Assembly (NCBI GenBank): GCA_030015575.1
Contig: JASDDO010000001.1
Coordinates: 326,773,595-326,837,594, forward strand
Length of the DNA: 64,000 nucleotides
Direction of reading: 5' to 3'
From: Agapanthus africanus
Taxonomy: Eukaryota > Streptophyta > Magnoliopsida > Asparagales > Amaryllidaceae
The notes beneath the pieces were generated by a model, which saw nothing but the letters and a program-made list of their open reading frames with translations, had not been told where the DNA came from and did no database searches. Of the stretch, positions 23,378 to 34,650 are shown piece after piece (the stretch's first letter is position 1; each line of letters starts with the position of its first letter). The position numbers and the translations under genes are program-made.

Positions 23378-25590
23378 TAGATTTAACCTTTGTTCGAGTC
23401 TACGTTTGACTATGCGGAGTCTAGGGCGGGTATGTATTTCGGAACCTAGGCTTGACCTTACGGAACTTAGACTTGAACGAGGGGTATTAGACCCGAACTT
23501 TCGTTTCATAGGCTGACCCTGATTGATGGAGTAGGTAGCTTGAGTAGAGTGACGTACCGTACATATGTTCCGCGGCATATTTATGATACGATACTCCACT
23601 TAAGAAACCTTAGGATGTACATATTTTGAGACTTATGATTCTCTTCATACCCATGATTATACATCCATTAGAGATCCTTGATTCTATTCATTTCTATGAT
23701 CATACTTTCATTGATGTTGTTCATTCTTATGATCATGTAACCATTCTGGATCTGTCGTTTCCTCCATGCCGTTGATCTGCTTTCTTCGATACTCGATTGA
23801 GGTTCTTGTCACCATAGTTTGAGCGCAGTTTGAGCTGCTGTTAGTGTTGCGGTCAGGGCGAGCTCGTCTGGTACGAGGACTGACCATTGTGTTTCTGGTG
23901 ACATGGGAACGTCTCGATGTAGTGTTATGTTGTGGCCTCTTATGGAGGCGAGTGCTTAGTTTTACACAGGATGATCGGGCCATTGTTAGAGCTGCCAGTT
24001 GCGAGAGAACTGTTGATGTACAGCATACCTCAGAGATTTTGAGGTCGCCTACCGTGCAGACAGGTGACCCAGCTGTTGCTGAGATGATGGGATGTCGCTT
24101 CCAGAGCTTATGAGCTAAGATCACCGGAGCATCCGGGCAGAGATGCGACAGATGATAGCTAGTCTACCCCGATTTGAGAAACGAAGGTGATTCGTCAGAT
24201 TAATACACCGACACAGGACCAGTTGAGTTGAATATTTCCAGTGTGGAGAGTCTTACTCAGATCTAGAGCAGACCGATCCAGAGATGACCGCCGGTGTATC
24301 GCCTTTCCTGGAGGATTGAAGCATTGTTTAGCGTGCGGACGAAGGGTATTCGCATATCGCCTAGGCGAAGTTAAAAAGTTCGAGCGAGTGTCAGAAACCT
24401 ATTTTTCCCAAGTTTAAAGTGTTCGGAGGAATATGTAGGTAATTCTGTAGACCCTCTAAAAGAATGAAACCCTAACTCGACATGATGACCATGGAACCGC
24501 TTTGAGCCTTAGGGTTTATGGCAGTTTAGCGGTGCCGTCAATGAGGCTTGGGTTTGCCCTTCTATGGTTGGTCTAGAGGTACTGTGGTATATACCAGATA
24601 TTTTTAAACTGTGCTCAGGTGCTGATCCTTCGGGAAATTTTGGAACCTTGATGACTCGATCGAAAAGTTTGACGTCGTCCGGATACCATGTGATAAGAGA
24701 CCGGTAAGCTGACCAGCTTCGTATAGAGGACCTCACCCTGAGGCGTTGTGAGTTGATCGAGGACGGACGAGTATTGAGTATTCCTCCGATGGTTGGGACG
24801 AGTTCCCGAGGACGTGTTCGGCCAGATATCTTCTATAGAGCGATGAAGCTACAGAGTACGCGATTTCAAGTCCGTACGAGAGACTTTAGATTGACCGTGG
24901 TTGAGAACAGTTGCAGTGCACAGACAGAAAGACGTGACATCATAGTGGACGATGATACAGACGAGTGGAACCAGAGGTTCGTGCGAGACGCTGACGAGCT
25001 GTTGTTATTCCCCGTCGAGATTAGAGACCTTATATGCTTACAGAGGCGTTGGGATGCGGCCAATTCCTGAGGAAATGTTGTGCTGAAAATGCAGATGCCC
25101 AGAGAGCGAGAATGGATTTTGCAAGAGTACCAGCCTCCATACAGTTCGGCATAGGCGAGATCGGAAGAGACCTTGAGCAGGATTCCTTCCGGGACACTGC
25201 TGCAATAAGATTTGCACCCAGGATCAGATGTGTCACGTGTATTCAGATAGCCAGAGGCCGACGCCAGGGACGTGCTGCCTTATGAATGGTCCTGATGATT
25301 GACCGGGAAGTGACCAAAGAAGTTCCAGAACAGAATCGTCCCCGTTAGCACACCTGACAGGGCCGATGAGCCGATGGATTGCGAGATGGGTAAATCTACA
25401 TAGAAGATGAGTACCCAGAGACAGAGGACGCCAGACCGTGAGCAGGAGGCGAGCGGATATTCTTATTCTGCTGGTTTTAGGCGCACCGATTCATTTTTTT
25501 CGACATTGTAGGAGGTGTACCTCGATGTCCTTTGTTGCGATTTGTGTTTGTGATCCGAGTATCACGCTTATATCTTTTGGATTTGAGTTT
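23378..25590 (+). mobile_element. Gyp-E internal region, unrecognised
   Basis: Position suggests gag, but I cannot identify capsid, zinc knuckle, protease or RT. Short open frames exist (for example 24753-25070, 105 codons, and 25034-25285, 83 codons), with no motif I recognise. Bases 24367-24690 are homologous to the copia leader. With only 3.7 kb between LTRs, the element cannot encode a polyprotein and must be non-autonomous. Confidence 0.6.
24367..24690 (+). repeat. Segment homologous to the copia leader
   Basis: Aligns collinearly with 47037-47375 of Cop-J. Anchors are GTTAAAAAGTTCGA, ACCCTCTA.AAG, CTAACTCGA, CTTAGGGTTT.TGGCAGT, GAGG..TTGG.TT..C, CTTCTA.GG.TGG and CGATCG.AAAGTTT. I estimate 60-65% identity by eye. 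Confidence 0.65.
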
Positions 25591-25599
25591 TGATGACGA

Positions 25600-26470
25600 G
25601 TTTTCTGATATTGATTTCGTGCACCATGGCTGCACCTACTGGGTATTTACATTTGGCGCATAGTTGTCACACTTGACATATATTTTATACACCGTTGTGT
25701 TGATTTGCGATTTGTGCATATCTATTGCATTGATGTCGATTTTGTACCTTCGTAGCATGTGTTTATGATCTCGTGGATTTCATACGGATGATTTGATTTC
25801 TGCACTCGGTATAGCTTATATGTGCTTGTAGTGCATTGATACGTATTTTGTGCACCACAGTTGCACCTGACTTCGTTTTGATGTCATTTAAGATATTTAT
25901 TGTGATTTCATGCCTGGGGCATGCATATGATTTGATTTATGCTTTTAGCAAAGTTTTCATGCACTTTCGGTATTTGATTTGCTTTTGTGCACGCTGATGC
26001 ACATGGTTATGAGATTATATGCCACGGTATACCTGATTTGGATTTGGATTGAAATGTGTTGTATACCGTCGATTTTGATTTTGATACTCGATATTTGTTT
26101 TATGCACCTTATGCTCCTGATTGGATCCTTGTGCATGATCGGAGCTTGGTATTGGATTTCGTGATTTCGTGCATGTTGGATGCACATGATTGAGATTTTC
26201 GTGCACAATAGATGCACCAGGTATTGTTGTCATGCACACCCGTTGTAGTGGACAGATGCTTTTGTGCACACCCGTTGCACTTAGTTTTGCTTTGTGCGTA
26301 TAGTGGCACCTGTGTTTGGACTTGATTTCCGTGCGCGCCAGACGCATATGATTATTGGATATGCCTTTTGAGGCTGATTTTGCTTTTGAGCACTTTGTTT
26401 CATGTTGGGCACTATAGTGTGTAGTAGCTAAACAGTACTGATCTGAGGACAGGACCTGAGTACTTTGCAT
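25600..26470 (+). repeat. Degenerate GTGCAC-type repeat region
   Basis: Irregular units of about 45-60 bp built from TTTTGTGCAC, a short spacer, TGCAC and a TGATTTGATTT tail, for example near 25617, 25848, 25983, 26200, 26232 and 26262. It looks like an old minisatellite. Open frames on either strand here follow the repeat. Confidence 0.55.
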
Positions 26471-27018
26471 GCATTAATAGCTTACCAAGAGGTTTTCAAA
26501 GGAGCTATAGTCTCGCTATTTCCTACGTGTCCGTGGGCGACACGAACGTTTATAAAGTAAACCTTTTGGGATATTTTGAAAACGACGGAACGTATATTTA
26601 GCAAAATATATATGGACATATATTATTTCCTTACAATGGACGTCCATCACTTGGGCCGTGAGTTATGCATCACACGGCGATTTAGAAAAGATTTTTGCAT
26701 GAGTTTTATTTAGTTCTTGAAAGTTTCCAAAGATGCGTACTATACACGTATTATAGTATTTGACTAGTGTATATTGGATTTCGGTAATGGATTTTGAGAT
26801 CTGCATCACTATTGTAACTCCAAGGATATGCATGCAAATCCGAAGATTTACGTGACGCTTGACGGAGTTCGATTTTGAGTTTTGTACTCATTTTCATGCG
26901 CACTTGACGCGCTGTGTTGTTTCTGGATCTTCCGTGATTTCAGAGCCCCGTTGATCTGAGTTAATTATTGAAATGTTTTAGATTTTGGGGGTTTAAATTT
27001 AAATTCGGGGACCGAATT

Positions 27019-27036
27019 TATTTAAGGGGCGAAGAC
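27019..27036 (+). other. Polypurine tract of Gyp-E
   Basis: AAGGGGCGAAGAC lies directly before the 3' LTR start at 27037. Confidence 0.75.
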
Positions 27037-29880
27037 TGTAACATTTCAGAAAATATAAAATATTATTTTTGGAATTTAATATTAAAATAATACATTACCC
27101 GAAAACTGCCCGATTTGCAAAATTGGGGTTTTCGAAAAAGGGTATAAATATATACCAATATTTGTGAAATAAATGAAAATTTAAATGATTTATTCATTTA
27201 AAAATATATTTAACGGATTTGGCAATTTTAAAATTTATTATACGCAGTTTTGATAAAAACCCGATTAGTGCACTGCTAATCGCGATTAATCCAAATCCGT
27301 GGTCCTACAGTTTTCATGGTTAATGCACCATGACATGTTTCATTTGCTTAAATGTTGTTTCATTTCATTTGGGTTATGTGTTATGGTTTATTGGTGGGGA
27401 GAAAAGAAAAAGAAAAGTCAAAGGGGACAAAATGATTAGGTTAGGTAGACTTTTGGGGAGAGAGAGAGAGAGTGAATATTAGTGAGAGAGAGGGGGGCTG
27501 CTGCCACTTCATTTTCCCCCATCATTTATCTTCTCTCCTTCATCTTCCTCAAGCTCACAACCCTCCACTTAAATCCCTAGATCTATCTCCAAACAATCCC
27601 CAAAACCCTAAACCACTTTCACAAAAATTAATCCCCATCTCTTCCTCTACACTTTGAACCGAGCAAAGTGGGATTTTGACAACATTGGGAAGTTAGTGCT
27701 GCCTAGAGTGGACTAGATGAGGTATAACTTCTTCCCTTTAGTTTAGTTTTGTATGATGTCGTATTTTAGTGTCGTTTTGTGCTATCCAGAACCTGTTGTG
27801 ACCCCGAGTGTTCACTGTAAAAACAAACAGTGTGATAGTGTTGTACTTGTAACTCTAAGTGACCACCTGAAGAACGAGACCTATCTGGGCGGTTTTGGCC
27901 GGCGGCTATTGGTGAAATTGTGGCGACCACGGGTGGGTAGAGGAGTTAGGGTTTGGGTTCTATAGGGTAGCTACCTGAAAGTGTTTAAGGGTGTTTGGTC
28001 CTACTAGATTTTTCTGTTGTGATAATAGGTGGAATCTAGGAACTGTTAGGGGTGTTCACATGACCATGGTGATACGTTACCCTGACCTGAACCTTAGAAT
28101 TGAACCAATGCACGAACTTATGATTTGATCCGTATTGGTTTTGTGACTTTTGTGTGCCTACTATGAATCTGGGATGACCTGGGGAATATCTGAGACAACC
28201 AAACAATATCAGAGACCAATTTTAGACCAGAGGAGACCACCATGACAAAACGAGACCCAACTGAGCATAGGGGGCCGGTCTCGCAGGAATTTCTAGGGAT
28301 GGGGCCGGCTACTTGGTTGTCTGGGGTGTTGGGATTGGTTCAGTAGCTCAATTACACATTGTACATCACCCTATACTTATTTGCTTACCCTTATTTGACC
28401 TGAGTCAAAATCTGGGAACACTTGTGTGTGATTTAGGATATGTTTTCCGTATTTTGAATGATGAGTCTTGATATTTGGATTCGTATTTAGTTGTCGCATG
28501 TTTGTACATCGATATCAAGGGTTGTTTGGTTGATTTTTAACGCGTGTGCTATAGGTTCTAACCTAAGAGCAAGGCGCGTGCCGTTTTGGATTTTAGAACT
28601 TGATTTTTATAGCGTTGTGATATGTGTTGTTATTGTAGATACCTTCGCATGGATTCTGAGGCGACGGAGCGTGGTGTCAACGACTTCAGCAAGCGAAGAC
28701 CACTGTGAGTAGATCTATATCTACCGGGGAAGTCGGGTGGATAGTGTATAGCACCCCCGCAAAGTTTTGATAGAAACTGATTTATAGAATATGGTTAAGG
28801 GAACCTAGATTAGGAAACTAGGGTTAGAGTTAAATGATAGTTAGTAAAACCATATTAGAAACTAAGGGTACTTAGAAATGATATAATATGGCTAATACGT
28901 GATAATGGGATTTGAGGATGATGTTTGATGATATTGCCGTTTAGGATACTATAGGACTAGATAGTCGACGTAGATGTGTCATCCGAACCTTATATATTTC
29001 CAAACTGAAGAATCGTATGCATCTTTTAAACAGATACCTTGGTGGTCGTTACGGATTTTCAAATGATATATTTTCCTTAAAAACACCGTAACTCCTATTT
29101 TTAAAACTACGATTCGCTTCTTTTAAAATCCGCTTGTATGTTTCGGGGGTGTATATTAGATTAGATACTTATACTTATAGTAGAGATAGAATATTTATGT
29201 AAATTCGACATGGTGTGAGATATAAATGCGATGAAATAATATAAGACAGATATGATGAGATGATGATATGATGGAATACGGATGCGAGTCGATTGAGACG
29301 ATTTATACTCTGCCGGTCCCTTGATATGAGATTTTTGCGGATGTGACCTGAGACATAGGTATTTAGGGATATATATATATATATATAGAATGTTGTGAAT
29401 CATGGATGAAAGGCCGTACGTGATATTAGGTCATACCCTCATTTGTCGTATAGGATGATAGGATCCCTATTAGCTTAATGCCGCCGTACGATGATTTTCC
29501 GTGCGTGATGAGTTTGGCTTGATGATCCATCCATACCCTTGACTAAAGGTTGTCGTACGATGGACTATACCGTACACAATGTTGTTAGGCTGGATGTCGA
29601 TTGATAGATTCACCGGCTCGACCATGTTAGATATGTATACCTTATAGCTTTTAGCTGACAATTTACCTTATGATGCATTCATGTTATTCACATTGTACTA
29701 CTTATACCTGTGATAGTACAACTGCACCATTATCGATGATAGGTATGTTACACGTACACAGATTGTAGTCTCACACACTTCATCATCGATAATTGCCATA
29801 TCACTACACAGTAGGATTGCTGCATCATAATTTGACTCTTTGCATAACAAGCTTACATATACATCTATATACCTATATTT

Positions 29881-30440
29881 GCGCACATACACATTGTATA
29901 TTGATATTGGTGCATATATACATTGATACATCCTTATTTGCGCACATACATATTGTATATTCATATTGGTGCACATATACATTGATACATCCTTATTTGC
30001 ACACATACACATTGTATATTCATAGTGGTGCACATATACATTGATACATCCTTATTTGCGCACATACACATTATATATTCATATTGGTGCACATATACAT
30101 TGATACATCCTTATTTGCGTACATACACATTGTTTATTCATATTGGTGCACATATACATTGATACATCCTTATTTGCGCACATACACATTGTATATTCAT
30201 AGTGGTGCACATATACATTGATACATCCTTATTTGCGCACATACACATTGTATATTCATACTAGTGCACATATACATTGATACATCCTTATTTGCGCACA
30301 TACACATTGTATATTCATATTATTGCACATATACATTGATACATCCATACTTGCGCATATGCACATTGCATACCCATCTTGGCGCATATACACATTAGTA
30401 CCTCTATACTTGCGCATATACATATTGTGCCTACATAGAT
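29881..30440 (+). repeat. 59-bp tandem array, about 9-10 units (3' LTR)
   Basis: The same unit as at 20902-21640, with starts at 29881, 29940, 29999, 30058, 30117, 30176, 30235, 30294 and 30353. Confidence 0.92.
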
Positions 30441-31133
30441 AACTGGTTTTATTGGATTAATTGGGAACCGCATATTATATTTTAAAACTGGAATTATTTA
30501 AAAGAGCGGTTTTCCCTTAATATGTCATATCACTGTTCCATGTTGCATGATATACGGATATACTTACATTTCTATCATATGTCGCATACATCATGCTTTA
30601 TAATTTTACGCATTGAGAGATGCTGTTTTCATGAGATTTCTGGATTTGAGAACCGTTGCGATTTAAAAAGAAAGCATGTACTTTTTTAAAAACCCGGTTT
30701 CTCTTGATATGATATTTCAGTGCGTCCGCCATGTGTTTTCTCAGTTCTGAGAGTGACATGTGAAACCCGATTGGAGGAGGCGGATGACGCCGGCTGCGGG
30801 TATATGGTGGACCCGGTATGGTACCCCGGGGGGAGAGTGAGATTTCGTATGGACGACAATGAGCCTGGCAGAAGGACTACTATCTACCGGTGATAGCATT
30901 TGGGCTCAGCGGATATCCGGAGAATACCGACCGGAGTCGAGAGATGATATGGGCGGATCCGGACTGACGGAGCCCGTGGGCCAATTCGGACTGACGGAGC
31001 CCGATATATGAGGATTTACGTGCCGATGCTGGGCACGGTTTTCATGATGTTTTCGAGTGTCGATGCTAGGCACTCAGGTTCCATGATTTTTGATCTGTCG
31101 TGAGGGACACACGTTGATTTATATCCTCATGCT

Positions 31134-31230
31134 TACATGCATACATACACCGATTATATGGTTGGACGAGATCCACATGCATACATACACTGATTATATG
31201 GGTGGACGAAATCCACATGCATACATGCAT
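31134..31230 (+). repeat. 40-bp tandem array, about 2.5 units (3' LTR)
   Basis: The same unit as at 22331-22510, with two fewer copies. Confidence 0.85.
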
Positions 31231-32088
31231 TGATTATTACTATTGTATGTTATCCACATGCATATAGGTATTGACTACCTCGTTGGCACACATACAGACC
31301 CGATCACCCTAGATATTATTGTATTACCTTTATGATATAGTTGACCTAGGAGTCGTTGTTTATTCGATTTCTATCTGTTGATATTTTTCTACTCACGAGT
31401 TGGCAACTCACCCCCATTGTGCCACAGTTCTTGAAGGTTGACCGCTTGGATCAGTAGCGGCTTCGCTGGCACACAGTTGCATTCGGGTGTTTTGCATTGG
31501 TAGGTGGGACATTTGTATCGTACCCACTCTTGTATCTATATTTCATTATTGTATCTAGTGAACTCCATCAATCAAAATTAGTAAATTGTATAAGTAATGA
31601 GACTTAGTGGGATTGTGGTTGCGAGACTTAGAGCGAGGGGTTTTCCGCTACTTGTGGTTTTTTATCTTGCTTATTTACTTATCTTTTCAGGTGAACTTCG
31701 CCGGTTGGCATCGTATACTTATTTATATTGTCTTGCGTGGTTGTGATCGGCCGTTTGGCGAAGAGCTAGCTCCCACTTGGGGATGCCATTATTCTTATCT
31801 TGTATATATGGTTTTGGATCAAAATATACAAAGGAGGTGCTGCCAAAATTATTAAAAGACGAAACATGTTTTCAAACTAGTAAATTTCACTTGCATCATT
31901 CATGTTCCTTTTCTATGCATTAAGAAAACTTGATTTCATTATACCTTTATTTCAAAACCTCACCTCCTTTATTTTTCTTAAAAGGTTTAGATTTCTGCGT
32001 TTCAGCTTACTTGAATTCCGTTACGCCTTTAGACGTTGCGTGATTCAAGTACTGGTCACGAGCTAATATTTCGGGTCGTGACATTTAT

Positions 32089-32220
32089 GGTCGATGTGAG
32101 GGGCTTATATGGTCGATGTGAGGGGCCTATGTGCTCGATACGAGTGGGGCCTATATGGTCGATGTGAGGGGCCTATATGGTCGATGTGAGGGGCCTATGT
32201 GCCCGATGTGTGGATGGCAT
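32089..32220 (+). repeat. 22-bp tandem repeat
   Basis: GGTCGATGTGAGGGGCCTAT and variants repeat across this stretch. Gyp-E inserted into the same array, since ACGAGAGGGGCCTATAT is its left flank. Confidence 0.85.
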
Positions 32221-32257
32221 ATTTTATCACATACTCCGCACTTATTTTAAATGCATT

Positions 32258-32520
32258 GCTTCATGTATTAGTAGTACCTGATAGAGTATTTTTAATGACT
32301 GTTGCATATACATATTGCCTTTTATTGCTTCATGTATTAGTAGTACCTGATAGAGTACCTTTCATGACTATTGCATATACATATTGCCTTTTATTGCTTC
32401 ATGTATTAGTAGTACATGATAGATTACCTTTCATGACTGTTGCATATACATATTGCCATTTATTGCTTCATGTATTAGTTGTACATGCTAGTGTACCTTT
32501 CATGACTGTTGCATTCATAT
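32258..32520 (+). repeat. 69-bp tandem repeat, about 3.8 units
   Basis: Units start GCTTCATGTATTAG at 32258, 32327, 32396 and 32465. Because 69 is a multiple of three, a 107-codon frame with 23-residue repeats stays open (32199-32522). I do not take it as a gene. Confidence 0.9.
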
Positions 32521-33238
32521 GACCTTTTATTTCTATCAGCTTGCATATGTTAGATTCGCGTTGTACGTGTATACTTGGGATTACTTGCATATGTTATTTA
32601 CTATTCACGAGTTGGCAACTCACCCCCGTTGTGCCACAGTGTTTTTCAAGTTGTTCCCCAGAGTAGTCGAGGCAGGCCATTCATCTATCATATCATCTTT
32701 TGCAGCGGATACCGCTTCGGCTCATAGTGTGCAATTTTGCTTAGGTGGGTTTTGCGGTTATCCGATGTTCTTTATTGTATATTCGTTTTATCCTGTGCTC
32801 TCCATCTACCATTATCTTGTATGACTTAAAGATTTGATGTGAGGACGATATTGTATATTATTTTGTGACTTAGAGGTCTTTTATGCAATTTTATTTATAT
32901 CGACTTTTATTTCTTCACTACGGCGTCGTATATCTGTTGTGGTGGTTGTTTTTCGCCTTTGGGCGCGTTTTGCTCCCGTTTGGGATGCTTTATTTATATC
33001 TTTGTTGTACCCATTTTTGGGGTTGGTTTTTACAAAGGAGGTGCTGCCAAAATTTTAAAGGAAATAAAGTTGGATTTTAAAGAATTTGGGTTAAGATTTC
33101 AAAGATTTTGAAAATGCTATTATCACTTACTACTTTTGTTGGTGTAGATTGATGGGTTTTCGGCTTACTTAAATTGCATTACGCCTGTAGACATTGCGTA
33201 GTTTAAGAGCTGTCACGTGCCAATTTCGGGTCGTGACA

Positions 33239-33818
33239 TTAGCACACTTAATACTGAAATCATTTGCTCTCACTCACTAATTGTGTTTTTGATATTGTGG
33301 TAAGCTTGTTAACCCTTGTACTTAGTGCTGATACCCCATGCTTGGACATACAAACGGTAAGTGGACAAAACGGGCCCGTTTCATGTTTGCGGCGAATATC
33401 GGAATTTGATGATTTGTGCTTCGCAACGGCCTTGACAAATTATGCTTCATGCCGGGATCGACGTAAGATCGGACAACTCATGATCAAGGGAGCATCGAAG
33501 GAATCGTCGCGATTCAACCTTCCGAGCCAAAACCACAACTACTTCTTTCTTAGCTTCTTTGCTTGTTTTTCTTTGTTTTCGTATTCTTTATTTTAGTACA
33601 AAACCAAACCATTCGTTATTTGTTGAACCCTAAACAATAAGTCCTAATACAAAATTCCCTGCGGATCGACCCGTACTTGTCGGTTTGCTACAACGCGCCG
33701 TGCACTTGTGGTTTATAAATTTTAAAACGAGAACGATCTCGCGTGCGCATGTCATTTCCTTAAAATCATATCCATTTCCAAAACATACGTGTTTGCGCAC
33801 GCGGGTGAATTCCCAACA
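33239..33818 (+). mobile_element. Tat-F: end of 5' LTR
   Basis: After Gyp-D ends, the sequence reads CCCTGCGGATCGACCC...GCGCCGTGCACTTGTGGTTTATAAA, typical of the LTR end of plant Tat/Athila gypsy elements, and stops at CCCAACA. The left part of the LTR lies beyond Gyp-D, outside the window. A 10-bp inverted repeat is at 33740-33803. Confidence 0.75.
33740..33803 (+). other. GC-rich inverted repeat at Tat-F LTR end
   Basis: CGCGTGCGCA (33740-33749) and TGCGCACGCG (33794-33803) are perfect complements, 44 bp apart and ending 21 bp before the primer-binding site. Confidence 0.8.
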
Positions 33819-33824
33819 AGTTTT

Positions 33825-33842
33825 TAGCACCGTTGCCGGGGA
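33825..33842 (+). other. Primer-binding site of Tat-F (tRNA-Asp type)
   Basis: TAGCACCGTTGCCGGGGA, two changes from the TGGCGCCGTTGCCGGGGA of Tat/Athila elements. Confidence 0.85.
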
Positions 33843-34650
33843 GTTGGTAGTTATTAGGAATTGTTATTTCTGGTTCATACTAACTCACTAACTTTTAACT
33901 CAATTCTTTCAAAACTAACAAAACAAGATTCTAACACTTTGCTCTCCGTTGTTACAACTTGCTATCACCCTTAACTTAACTTAAAAAATCAAAGTATACC
34001 AATAGATTACTAATAGTGCCTATAGAACCCACACAAAATTATAGCCCCTCTCCTCGGAATTCAACCGGCGACCTTGCTAAATAGTCCGGCGCCGCCGGGT
34101 CAAGTGAGGTAATTTGGGATATTTTGTTTTGTGTGATCTCCAGTGCAGTGTTGGTATTCTAGTAGTATTGTTTGATTTTTATAACTTTTAGTGTGCAGGA
34201 ATTGATGCCGATATATTGCTTTTTGACTCTAAATATCGTATTTTCCCGACATTTTAGTTTTTAAGGAATTACGACCAGCGATCGTGCAGAGCGAGGCTCA
34301 AATTCAATTTCAAGACGTTAGGGAAGTACAGTGCTAAAGATCCAGGTAGTTTGACCCGCGCAACTGAACATTCAAATACCCGTGATTACTTCAAAGGGGT
34401 TTTCTTAACCAAATCACATCGGTACGTATTTCCTAACACATTCCTCTTGAATCCGATGCATTCCATTATTCTATCTTCTGCAGGATTCTTCGCATAAGCT
34501 TGCCACCAATTGCACAGAGAACTAACCATATTTTTTGCAGTGCTTAAATTTAAACGAAAAAGAATTGCTTAAATTTCTTGATGTCTTGAATTCTTTTATT
34601 GATTACGCATTTGCATCTTAATACGGATTTAAGGGCAAAAAGACCAAATA
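33843..34650 (+). mobile_element. Tat-F leader, left part
   Basis: AT-rich sequence from the primer-binding site to the Gyp-G insertion. No open frame above background and no domain seen. Confidence 0.6.
34646..34650 (+). repeat. Target duplication of Gyp-G (left)
   Basis: AAATA, repeated exactly at 39177-39181. Confidence 0.9.

Larger units (their letters stand above)
27037..32083 (+). mobile_element. Gyp-E 3' LTR (5047 bp)
   Basis: Collinear with the 5' LTR. About 20 of the first 290 bases differ; the later part differs less. It is shorter chiefly because it has fewer units in both tandem arrays. It ends GTCGTGACA and abuts the rest of the Gyp-D LTR. Confidence 0.9.
32084..33238 (+). mobile_element. 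Gyp-D 3' LTR, second part
   Basis: Continues the LTR cut by Gyp-E. It holds a 22-bp repeat (32089-32220), a 69-bp repeat (32258-32520), the GAGTTGGCAACTC block (32609-32621) and the gypsy end block CTGCCAAAATTTT. It ends TTTCGGGTCGTGACA, as Gyp-E does. Confidence 0.85.

Noticed and set aside
23708-24124. 138-codon minus-strand frame in Gyp-E
   Set aside because: Antisense to the element and without a recognisable motif; a background frame.
26015-26470. 151-codon minus-strand frame rich in His, Lys and Asn
   Set aside because: It follows the degenerate GTGCAC repeat and has no independent evidence of coding.
32199-32522. A 107-codon protein with 23-residue repeats
   Set aside because: The frame is open because the 69-bp DNA repeat is a multiple of three; it lies inside an LTR and has no known domain.
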